From Prevotella sp. E2-28 (GTDB lineage: Bacteria > Bacteroidota > Bacteroidia > Bacteroidales > Bacteroidaceae), in the NCBI RefSeq assembly GCF_022024055.1, contig NZ_CP091788.1:1426001-1490000 (forward strand): 64,000 nucleotides of DNA, read 5' to 3'. The position numbers and the translations under genes are program-made. Every line of letters starts with the position of its first letter. Position 1 is the first letter of the stretch. The notes below the pieces were generated by a model that saw only the letters and a list, made by a program, of their open reading frames with translations, searched no databases and was not told where the DNA came from. Shown in pieces: positions 50,985 to 58,511 of this stretch.

Positions 50985-53900
50985 TTCACCTCGATTATTT
51001 GATTGCTATATACAAACCACAGATAGCCCGACACCTGTTTGTGTCCCATTTGTCGGAGCAGGTTCATGTATTCTCTCACCTGTTCGTGATACTCTTCGCG
51101 CTGATGGCCGAACTTAAAGTCTATGACCACCGTCTCGTCGCCTCGTGTCATCACGCGGTCAGGCCTTCGTTCCTCGCCATTAGGCAGCAGGATGGTGCAT
51201 TCGTTGTAGAGTGTCCAGTCTTCTGAGAACCAGGCTCTTACGCGTGGGTCGCCCAGTCGTTTGTGAATCATCGCCTCTATCTTCTCGCGCGTCAGTTGGG
51301 CATCATAGATAATGCCGTCTATCTCCATCTGCTGCAGGGCCTTGTCTATATCCTTCGTGGTGCGGATGTGTGCAAACACGTTGTGCAGGATGTTGCCCAT
51401 CTTGATATAGTTCGACTGCTGCGTAAATTCCTCATCGTCGGCATTCACGAAGTCTTTACTCTGATTACTCTGCTTGAACGAGGTCTTCAGGCTGAATGTC
51501 TCAATCTCCACAGGGATGATGCTGCTCGTCTGGGTAAAGGGGTTATACTCTTTCGCCTTGCCTGACTCCTTCTTTTCCTTGCCTTCCTGTTTGCTGGGCA
51601 TACAGCCAAAGGAAAATTCGATGGGCTCTCCTTCAGCATCCTGTCCTGTGAGGCTCGTGTCATCCAAAGCCATTGCTGGCAGCACTTTCTCTATCAGTTC
51701 CGAGCGATTGCCCACACCTCCCTGCGAGCTCTTTCCCTTGCGTTTTCCTATGACAAACAGGCTCTCTACGGCACGTGTGAAGGCCACATACAGCAGGTTC
51801 AGGTTATCTACTACGTTTTGCAGATGCTCCGTGTTGTAGTCGTCCTCATAGATGGTGCCCACCATACCTTTCTTACCAAAGTCGATGGCAGCAAGTGGCA
51901 ACATGTTGCAGGGCGCTTCCTTGGGTTCGCACCACAGCACGTCAGCCTGTTCCAGGGGCCAGTCGCAGAAGGGAATGATGACGTGGTCGAATTCCAGTCC
52001 TTTCGACTTATGGATTGACAGTAGTCGGATACCATCTACGTCCGAGCATTGTATGGTCTTGCTGCAGAGGTTGGCATCCCATTCCCTGAGGAATCCGTTC
52101 ACGTCGGTAGATTTCTCGCCGATATAGTTGAGCACGTAGTCGTAGAACGTACACAGATATGCGCTCTGATTCTTCATCTCGTGCAGGTTGAAGATGGCGT
52201 AGATGCGCTCTATCAGGTCGTAAAGGGGCAGCAGAAGCAACGAGTCTTCGAAGGCCTCTGGCAGCGTGCCGTCTATCTTTCCGCTATAGGCCTTTTGGAG
52301 GCAAGCGCGTGTGATCGCATCGTCAGGATGCGTCAGACTCCTCAGCGCCTGAATGATGACCTGTACGGCAGGCGAAGCATCCAGTCGGAAGGCCTCGTCA
52401 CTAATCACGCTGACCTCTGGCATGGTGGCCATCAAGTGATTGGCTATCAGCGTGATCTTCGAGTTTGTGCGAAGCAGAATGGCTATCTTCTTAGGCGAGA
52501 TACCTTGTGAAAGCAGTTCCCTCAGATGGTATGTCAGGGTGTCCAGCGTCTGCTGCTGATAGTCTTGCGAGGTGAGCAACTGTATATCTACGCGACCTTC
52601 CAGAGGTTTCTTCTCGTTCCATTTCTGCGCCACGTCGTCATAGGCATCCACGTTCTCCTGCTTGGCAGCTTCTGTAAAGAACGCATTGTTGAAGCGGATG
52701 ATGTTGGGCAGCGAGCGATAGTTGGTGTCCAGTGGCTCTACGTCCAGTCGCTGGTCGGCATTTGTGAACTCCTCCTTGATGTTGGCCAGCAATCGCCAGT
52801 CGCCACTACGCCATCTGTAGATGCTCTGCTTCACGTCGCCCACAATCAGGTTCGACGTGCCTTCGTGGCTCATGGCCTCTTCCAGCAGTATCTTGAAGTT
52901 CTGCCATTGCACAGTAGAGGTATCCTGAAACTCATCAATCATGATATGCTCCAGGTGAGTGCCAATCTTCTCGAATACGAATGGCGAGTCGCTGTCCTTT
53001 ATCAATTCATGAAGTAGCTGCTGCGTGTCTGATAGCAGGAAGCGGTTGGCATCATGGTTCAGGTCGCGCACTTTGCTCTCTATGCTGCCCAGCAGGCGCA
53101 GCTGACTAAGGTGACGCAGGGTGAGGTCGGCCGACTTATACCGCTTATATAATATAGGTCGCTGTACCTGCACGGTGTGGAGTAGGGGAATGAGCTTCTC
53201 TTCCGCCAATTGATGAATCTTCTGAGCCTTGTTGCTGGTCTTGGTGTACCATTTCGCAGGGTTCTCAGAGGCAGCCTCGGCCGTCTTGTTGATGATGCTT
53301 TCATCATAGTCGCCCCTTTTCAGCTTGATAAACACGCCACAAGGGCCACTCGTCCTGTTGGCAAAATCCTCTACCTCCAGACCTTCTGCCGTGATGGTCT
53401 CGAAAAACGTGTCGGCCATCTGTGTCAGCGCCTCTTTCGCTTCATCGCGCTCTTGGCGAAGCGTGCGCGTGTATTTGTCGAAAAAGTCCTTCTCATCGTT
53501 CAGCGCTTCCAGCTGATGCCGCTTCTCCTTGTAGAAATCGCGGAAGATGGTCTTGCCGAATTTCTTGATTTGTCCTATCACGTTCCACGACCTTTCATCG
53601 CTGATGGTGTCCATGATATATTTCAGCAGCCATTGCAGCAGCAGGTCGGTGGCCTGCAGACTCTCTATCAGCTGATCAACGGCCTGCTCCTCTACCTGAG
53701 CGTCGTTCAGACCTACGCGCAGGTTGGCTGTGAGTTCCAGCTCGCGTGCCAGGTTGCGCAGTACGCATTGGAAGAACGAGTCGATGGTCTCCACGCGGAA
53801 ATAGCTGTAGTTATGGAGCAGCAGATGAAGCGCTATGCCAGCCCTTTTCGAGGCTATGGCAGGCGATACGTCTAGCTCCTCGCACACCTTCTCCATATAT

Positions 53901-54112
53901 CCCTTCGAGTCTTCCTGCTGTCGCCAGATGCCATACAGCTGACTCAGTATGCGCGACTTCATCTCGGCCGTGGCCTTGTTGGTGAAGGTCACAGCCAGAA
54001 TCTGACGGTATGCGTTGGGATTCTGTACTAAGAGCTTGATATATTCCACTGTGAGCCGAAAGGTCTTTCCGCTTCCGGCACTTGCTTTATAGACGACAAG
54101 AGGTTTTACCAT
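50981..54112 (-). CDS. addA: AddA-like UvrD-family helicase-nuclease subunit
   Basis: A 1043-residue ATP-dependent helicase and nuclease. Motif I is VYKASAGSGKTFRLTVEYI near the N-terminus, motif II DEFQDTSTVQW, motif III region DVKQSIYRWRSGDW, and the motif VI region YVAFTRAVESLFVIG. The C-terminal nuclease domain contains VVIDFKFG and a QVREYMNLL stretch. With AddB it processes double-strand ends for RecA-dependent repair. Start overlaps the end of the DUF5686 gene by 7 bp. Confidence 0.92.
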   Translation of the reverse strand: MVKPLVVYKASAGSGKTFRLTVEYIKLLVQNPNAYRQILAVTFTNKATAEMKSRILSQLYGIWRQQEDSKGYMEKVCEELDVSPAIASKRAGIALHLLLHNYSYFRVETIDSFFQCVLRNLARELELTANLRVGLNDAQVEEQAVDQLIESLQATDLLLQWLLKYIMDTISDERSWNVIGQIKKFGKTIFRDFYKEKRHQLEALNDEKDFFDKYTRTLRQERDEAKEALTQMADTFFETITAEGLEVEDFANRTSGPCGVFIKLKRGDYDESIINKTAEAASENPAKWYTKTSNKAQKIHQLAEEKLIPLLHTVQVQRPILYKRYKSADLTLRHLSQLRLLGSIESKVRDLNHDANRFLLSDTQQLLHELIKDSDSPFVFEKIGTHLEHIMIDEFQDTSTVQWQNFKILLEEAMSHEGTSNLIVGDVKQSIYRWRSGDWRLLANIKEEFTNADQRLDVEPLDTNYRSLPNIIRFNNAFFTEAAKQENVDAYDDVAQKWNEKKPLEGRVDIQLLTSQDYQQQTLDTLTYHLRELLSQGISPKKIAILLRTNSKITLIANHLMATMPEVSVISDEAFRLDASPAVQVIIQALRSLTHPDDAITRACLQKAYSGKIDGTLPEAFEDSLLLLPLYDLIERIYAIFNLHEMKNQSAYLCTFYDYVLNYIGEKSTDVNGFLREWDANLCSKTIQCSDVDGIRLLSIHKSKGLEFDHVIIPFCDWPLEQADVLWCEPKEAPCNMLPLAAIDFGKKGMVGTIYEDDYNTEHLQNVVDNLNLLYVAFTRAVESLFVIGKRKGKSSQGGVGNRSELIEKVLPAMALDDTSLTGQDAEGEPIEFSFGCMPSKQEGKEKKESGKAKEYNPFTQTSSIIPVEIETFSLKTSFKQSNQSKDFVNADDEEFTQQSNYIKMGNILHNVFAHIRTTKDIDKALQQMEIDGIIYDAQLTREKIEAMIHKRLGDPRVRAWFSEDWTLYNECTILLPNGEERRPDRVMTRGDETVVIDFKFGHQREEYHEQVREYMNLLRQMGHKQVSGYLWFVYSNQIIEVK

Positions 54113-56187
54113 CTGTTGAATAGTTCAAAGGTGAATTTACAGCCCATGTCCTGATACTTGTAGTCCAGGAAACTGGTAAAGAATCCCAGCGAGAATACCC
54201 TACAGGTGAAGCCGTAGCCCAGTTCAGAATACAGGCGTGTGTTGTCAATGCTGAGGCTGCTGACATAGACGCGCTCGCGCTCTACGTAGCGTCCTACTAA
54301 TGGTGTGAGGAATCCTATCATGAGTGGTGTCTCGAACGACAGGTTGCCCCTGATATAGTATTTCGATTCGTTATACAGGCGTGAGCTGAGCAACTGGAAA
54401 TTGCCTGCGAAGTCGTCGTCCCATCCGCCAGGCAGGTTGTTGTCGCGGAAGTTGGCGAAGTCCATAAACAGGTCGTTACCCCTTTCTGTATAAAGACCAC
54501 CGCCCACGCGTGCGTTGAGCTGCTGTGTGCGACAGAGACGCTGTACAAAGGACGCGTCGGCCTCCCAGCGCTCGTAGTTCAGGTAGCTCTTGTTCAGCTT
54601 CAGGCCGCGCTCATAGTCAATGGTAAACATCGGCGCCTTCTTCGTAGGCTGCCATTTGATGCTCATTGACGGGGCCATTGAGAAGTAGTGCCTCTCCTTG
54701 CCGTATTTCACCATCTCGGCCGCATTCAGCGAGTGGCGGTGGTGGAACACCATACCTGTTTCCAGTCGCATCTGTTTGTTGACCTGAATATGGTGCAGGC
54801 AGCGTATGTAGTTGTCGTCAAAGAGGTCCAGCTGCTTGCCGTCCAGGTTGATGTCCGTGCCATACTCCTTCTTAATCTGATCTACGATGGTCGAGCTACC
54901 AATGCGGTTGTCGTTACCGAATATCAGTTCTACGCCCGCATCCAGCTTGCTGTTATAATAATAATGTATGGGCGCCTTGTAGTAGAACTCCCTGAACTTG
55001 AAGTTATAACCTACGTAGGGGTTGAAGTTTATCCAACTGTTCTCGTTGAACTTATAGCGGGCACCCAGCTTGATTCTGTACGAGAAGCCCTTGCTCTTAC
55101 TATAGCTCACATACTGCGGGTCCAGTATAGGCGACAGCTTCAGATAGCCCCTTTCTGATTCCGTTCTGATGCTGTGGAGCAGGTTCTCGCCAATCAAGTC
55201 CCAGCCAATCTCCTTCAGGTAGTTATGATGCCTGGTGGGTGGCTCCTGCGCCGGCTCTTCCTCCTTCACCCAGGCTTGCGTCACCAGCACGGTGTCGGGC
55301 TCTTCCTCTACCTCCTCTTCCTCTACCAGCAGGCCGTGGCGTCGGTCGTAGTCTTCCCATACCATCAACTCCTCTGCCGACAGGCTGATGGGACGTATCG
55401 AGTCCATCAGCACGCGGTCGCCCTTCACGTCTATGCTGTCAGCCAGCGTGATAGGACAATCGAATACGGCCTCGAACTGCGACGTGATATGGTTGCCTGC
55501 AAACTTAAACGAGATAGAGGTCTGACAGATTTTAGGCAGTAGCGCGCGTGCGCCCTCGTCGCCCATCATTGCCAGCGTCTGGAAGCGAATCATGTCATAC
55601 TCGCCCTCCATCTCTACCTGGTCTATGCGTCCTGTGCGCTCGTCGATGATAGCCTTACCCGTCACCAGCTGCGTGTTCTTCACCAGTCGCGGACGGAAAT
55701 ACAGTCGCACCTTGTGGTTAGCCAGTGGCACCGTCTTGAACTTATAATAGATGCGATTCTCCCTGCAGAAGGGCGACAGCACGTGGTCGTCGTAAATCGT
55801 CACGTCATAGAAGTTAGGCGCCAGATAGGTCATCAGTACTGACATCGTGCGCCTGTTGCGAGGTATCGTGGTGCAATACACCTGACGCTTATTCTCATAG
55901 TCGTTCACACCCTTGAAGGTGAACTTCCCGTATTGCTCGGCCACGAAGGCACGCTGGCCGTGGGAGATGCTATACATTGAGGGGATAGCCATCAGCGAGG
56001 CATTACGCTGATGCACCTGATAGATATGCTTGGAATAAACGTTTGTGGTGTAGTCCTGAATCTTATCAACATTTCGCTGTAGAAAACCATACATACGATT
56101 CATCACCAGCGAATCAACCTGCGATTCGCCTGAAACCGAGGTCGTCATGGCCAAAGTTATCAGTATGGTTAGTAATAAGCGTTTCAT
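54106..56187 (-). CDS. DUF5686 family outer-membrane-associated protein
   Basis: A 693-residue protein with a signal peptide (MKRLLLTILITLAMTTSVSG) and a domain layout that matches the DUF5686 family of Bacteroidetes: N-terminal helical and beta segments followed by a large C-terminal beta-barrel-like half (FSYRIKLGARYKFNENSWINF onwards) ending in KFTFELFNRW. An acidic stretch (residues 291-325, DEE-rich) separates the two parts. Function is not known. It is the first gene of the operon with addAB, an unexpected neighbour. Confidence 0.78.
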   Translation of the reverse strand: MKRLLLTILITLAMTTSVSGESQVDSLVMNRMYGFLQRNVDKIQDYTTNVYSKHIYQVHQRNASLMAIPSMYSISHGQRAFVAEQYGKFTFKGVNDYENKRQVYCTTIPRNRRTMSVLMTYLAPNFYDVTIYDDHVLSPFCRENRIYYKFKTVPLANHKVRLYFRPRLVKNTQLVTGKAIIDERTGRIDQVEMEGEYDMIRFQTLAMMGDEGARALLPKICQTSISFKFAGNHITSQFEAVFDCPITLADSIDVKGDRVLMDSIRPISLSAEELMVWEDYDRRHGLLVEEEEVEEEPDTVLVTQAWVKEEEPAQEPPTRHHNYLKEIGWDLIGENLLHSIRTESERGYLKLSPILDPQYVSYSKSKGFSYRIKLGARYKFNENSWINFNPYVGYNFKFREFYYKAPIHYYYNSKLDAGVELIFGNDNRIGSSTIVDQIKKEYGTDINLDGKQLDLFDDNYIRCLHHIQVNKQMRLETGMVFHHRHSLNAAEMVKYGKERHYFSMAPSMSIKWQPTKKAPMFTIDYERGLKLNKSYLNYERWEADASFVQRLCRTQQLNARVGGGLYTERGNDLFMDFANFRDNNLPGGWDDDFAGNFQLLSSRLYNESKYYIRGNLSFETPLMIGFLTPLVGRYVERERVYVSSLSIDNTRLYSELGYGFTCRVFSLGFFTSFLDYKYQDMGCKFTFELFNRW

Positions 56188-56199
56188 TTTTTACAGGTG

Positions 56200-56231
56200 C
56201 AAAGATAGCATAAACAAAAAGAAAAACCAAA
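56200..56231 (-). promoter_or_regulatory. Promoter of the DUF5686-addAB operon
   Basis: On the minus strand TTTG (56228-56231), 20 bp, TATCTTTG (56200-56207), 13 bp before the start codon. It overlaps the rpoD terminator. Confidence 0.65.
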
Positions 56232-56248
56232 AAATTTTTGGTTTTTCT
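56221..56248 (-). terminator. rpoD terminator
   Basis: GAAAAACC pairs with GGTTTTTC around an A/T-rich centre that can extend the stem. On the minus strand a T-rich tract follows. It lies 45 bp after the rpoD stop. Confidence 0.7.
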
Positions 56249-56292
56249 TTTCCTTACTATTTCAAGTTTTGCTTTTGCTCCTGTAAATGGAG

Positions 56293-57165
56293 TTATCCTA
56301 AGTATTTCATCAGGATGCGGGCATTACCAGAGTCGCGCAACTTGGCAATACTCTTCTCGCGGATCTGGCGTACACGCTCGCGGGTCAGACCCAGCTCGTC
56401 GCCAATCTCCTCCAAGCCCTTCTCGTGGCAGCCAATGCCGAAGCACTCGCGGATAATGATAATCTCACGATCCTTCAGTACGCGTGACAGCACCGAGTTC
56501 AGCTCCTGAGCCATTGACTCGTGATCCACATGGCGGTCTGTACGGGTATCGTCGCCACCAGCCATCACGTCCAGCATACAGTTGTCCTCACCATCCTGGA
56601 AAGGTGCGTCGATAGACACGTGGTGACTGTCGGCCTGCATACTCTGACCAATCTTCTCCTCGTCCAGGTCGGTCATCTCGGCCAACTCGCTTACTGAGGG
56701 GTGACGCTGGTTCTCCTGCTCAAACTTGTTAATCTCGTGGTTAATCTTATTCAGCGAGCCAACCTGATTCAGGGGCAGACGCACAATACGGCTCTGCTCG
56801 GCAATAGCCTGCAGGATGCTCTGGCGAATCCACCATACGGCATAAGAGATGAACTTAAAACCGCGCGTCTCGTCAAACTTCTGGGCAGCCTTAATCAGAC
56901 CGATGTTACCTTCGTCAATAAGGTCGGTAAGTGTCAGTCCCTGATGCTGGTATTGCTTGGCCACGGATACCACAAATCGCAGGTTGGCTGTCACCAGTTT
57001 GTCTTTGGCACGCTCACCTTCCGGACCTCCCTTGCGAATTTTCTGGGCCAGCTCAATCTCTTCATCAATGCTGATAAGGGGCGCACGGCCTATTTCTACA
57101 AGGTATTTGTCAAGCGCTTCGCTTGAGCGGTTTGTGATACTCTTTTGAATTTTAAGTTGTCTCAT
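56293..57165 (-). CDS. rpoD: RNA polymerase primary sigma factor
   Basis: Housekeeping sigma factor (sigma-ABfr type), 290 residues. Region 1.2 begins near residue 17, region 2 at about 55-125 contains GFKFISYAVWWIRQSILQAI, with the two promoter-melting tryptophans at 111-112. Region 3 and region 4 follow (EIIIIRECFGIG, GLTRERVRQIREKSIAKLRDS near the C-terminus). There is no region 1.1, which is usual for Bacteroidetes and fits the TAnnTTTG promoters seen here. Long AT-rich leader upstream with two possible promoters. Confidence 0.96.
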   Translation of the reverse strand: MRQLKIQKSITNRSSEALDKYLVEIGRAPLISIDEEIELAQKIRKGGPEGERAKDKLVTANLRFVVSVAKQYQHQGLTLTDLIDEGNIGLIKAAQKFDETRGFKFISYAVWWIRQSILQAIAEQSRIVRLPLNQVGSLNKINHEINKFEQENQRHPSVSELAEMTDLDEEKIGQSMQADSHHVSIDAPFQDGEDNCMLDVMAGGDDTRTDRHVDHESMAQELNSVLSRVLKDREIIIIRECFGIGCHEKGLEEIGDELGLTRERVRQIREKSIAKLRDSGNARILMKYLG

Positions 57166-57244
57166 CTGATACTCTTTCTTAGATTTTCTAAACTAACTGC
57201 CTGATATTTAGGCTTATACGTATATACTCTTTGTTTTGCGGGTG

Positions 57245-57252
57245 CAAAGTTA
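57245..57252 (-). promoter_or_regulatory. rpoD proximal -7 element
   Basis: TAACTTTG on the minus strand followed by CA, 79 bp before the rpoD start. No well-spaced -33 element is evident. Confidence 0.5.
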
Positions 57253-57388
57253 CAAAAAATATCAATACGTTGTTCTCCTGACCCCCACTTTTTTTAGTTT
57301 TTTAAATGAAAATGCCGTTTCCTACGTCAAAATAAAAAGACAACCGAATCACTTCGAGCGCCCCTTTCTTCAATTTTTCAATTCTTCA

Positions 57389-57454
57389 ATTTTTCAACCT
57401 CCCAAGTTGTTCCGCTCAATTGGCCAAGTTGTGCCTCGCAACTTTCGGAGTTGT
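57389..57454. repeat. Second 22-bp tandem array, three units
   Basis: Three adjacent 22-base units at 57389-57410, 57411-57432 and 57433-57454. Each has a near-palindromic core on the plus strand: CAACCTCCCAAGTTG, CAATTGGCCAAGTTG, CAACTTTCGGAGTTG. Period and core resemble the array at 10076-10219, where the second unit core is CAACTCGGCAAGTTG. A shorter direct repeat (TTCAATTTTTCAA twice) follows on the left at about 57369-57396. Confidence 0.7.
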
Positions 57455-57474
57455 GTCTTTCATTTTTGGTAATG

Positions 57475-57505
57475 CAAAGGTACAAAAAAAATCACAGTTG
57501 TGCAA
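57475..57505 (-). promoter_or_regulatory. Distal promoter reading through the second repeat array toward rpoD
   Basis: On the minus strand TTG (57503-57505), 20 bp, TACCTTTG (57475-57482). It would give rpoD a 300-nt leader or drive a separate small RNA containing the hairpin-forming repeats. Confidence 0.55.
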
Positions 57506-57613
57506 GCTTTTCTTCGATTTATTTGAAATGTTAAAATTTGAGGTTTGTGCCTATGCCATATCGAGTGCGCTGCCGCGCTGCCGCGGTATCATGCGATATA
57601 TATTTTTTTTGAT

Positions 57614-57648
57614 TTTGTGCGGTAATATCAATTTTTTTTGTAACTTTG
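57614..57648 (+). promoter_or_regulatory. Promoter of the two-lipoprotein operon
   Basis: TAACTTTG (57641-57648) followed by CAG, 43 bp before the start; TTTG (57614-57617) is 23 bp upstream, slightly long. Confidence 0.55.
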
Positions 57649-57691
57649 CAGTGTGTTAAGACATTACCTTATTTAAAATCCTAAAACGACT

Positions 57692-58492
57692 ATGAAGCAG
57701 AGAAAAATTATTGGTTTGATAATCCTTGTGGCATCCGCACTCCTCTACGGCTGCAGCAAAAGTGATGACGGGGTTTCACCCACGGACCCCATAGACCCAC
57801 CCACAGACCCGACTATACCTGCAAGTGGCGAGTATTGCAAATACATGCCTGATGAGGTAGTGTTATCATGTAGCGAGACCCTTTACCAATTATATGTTGA
57901 AAGCAATATCTCCCCAGAAAAGTTCAACATCAGCATTGAGGCGGAAGGAGAGCAGTGGTGCCAAGCAGCAATCGCGAAGGATCAGAATGCAGAGAACTCT
58001 CTTGTAATAAAGATTACGAGCGACACCTACAACCGTGAGGACGGTCTGGGCCAGCCCCTTTACGAGCCATATAGAACAGCTACGCTCCACGTCACATACG
58101 GCTCTGTGGTCGATAAGCGTATCAAGGTTGTGCAGGAGAGTCACGTCATGCTTCTTACAGAACTTGATTACACCTCAGCTAGTGTGCTCAGGGTCTCTCC
58201 TAAAGGTGAAACGACTGAAGTGAAGGTCCTTACCAATTGCTACAGTTGGATGTGTGGTACTAACGACGACTGGATTACCGTGACAAAGAAGGACGACGCC
58301 ACGTTTGTTGTTACCTCGACGGCACGCCCTGAGGGTCAAACGGAAATGCGCCAAGCCGAGATAATCGTTATGAGCAATAAGTTTATCGACGGTTTGATGC
58401 CTGAGATGGTAAAGATTCAGGTAGTTGATTCTGATGCTGGTGTCAGCGGCGAGGATTACGGCTACGATGATAATGTGACAGAATGGGATTAA
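57692..58492 (+). CDS. BACON-like domain lipoprotein
   Basis: A 266-residue lipoprotein: signal peptide with lipobox LYGCSKSDD (Cys21) and acidic residues soon after, consistent with surface export. A Pro/Asp/Thr-rich linker (VSPTDPIDPPTDPTIP) precedes one or two immunoglobulin-like beta domains. The second (about 165-245, LRVSPKGETTEVKVLTNCYSW, then DDWITVTKK) has the WxxV/TxxN-like pattern of BACON domains, which are common in Bacteroidetes surface proteins. The C-terminus is acidic (DYGYDDNVTEWD). It lies 19 bp before the large lipoprotein gene. Confidence 0.7.
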   Translation: MKQRKIIGLIILVASALLYGCSKSDDGVSPTDPIDPPTDPTIPASGEYCKYMPDEVVLSCSETLYQLYVESNISPEKFNISIEAEGEQWCQAAIAKDQNAENSLVIKITSDTYNREDGLGQPLYEPYRTATLHVTYGSVVDKRIKVVQESHVMLLTELDYTSASVLRVSPKGETTEVKVLTNCYSWMCGTNDDWITVTKKDDATFVVTSTARPEGQTEMRQAEIIVMSNKFIDGLMPEMVKIQVVDSDAGVSGEDYGYDDNVTEWD

Positions 58493-58511
58493 CAAGACAT
58501 AGATTTATCTT

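Noticed and set aside
57236..57659. Two open reading frames upstream of the lipoproteins
   Set aside because: AT-rich intergenic DNA with promoters and repeats; translations have no recognisable protein character.
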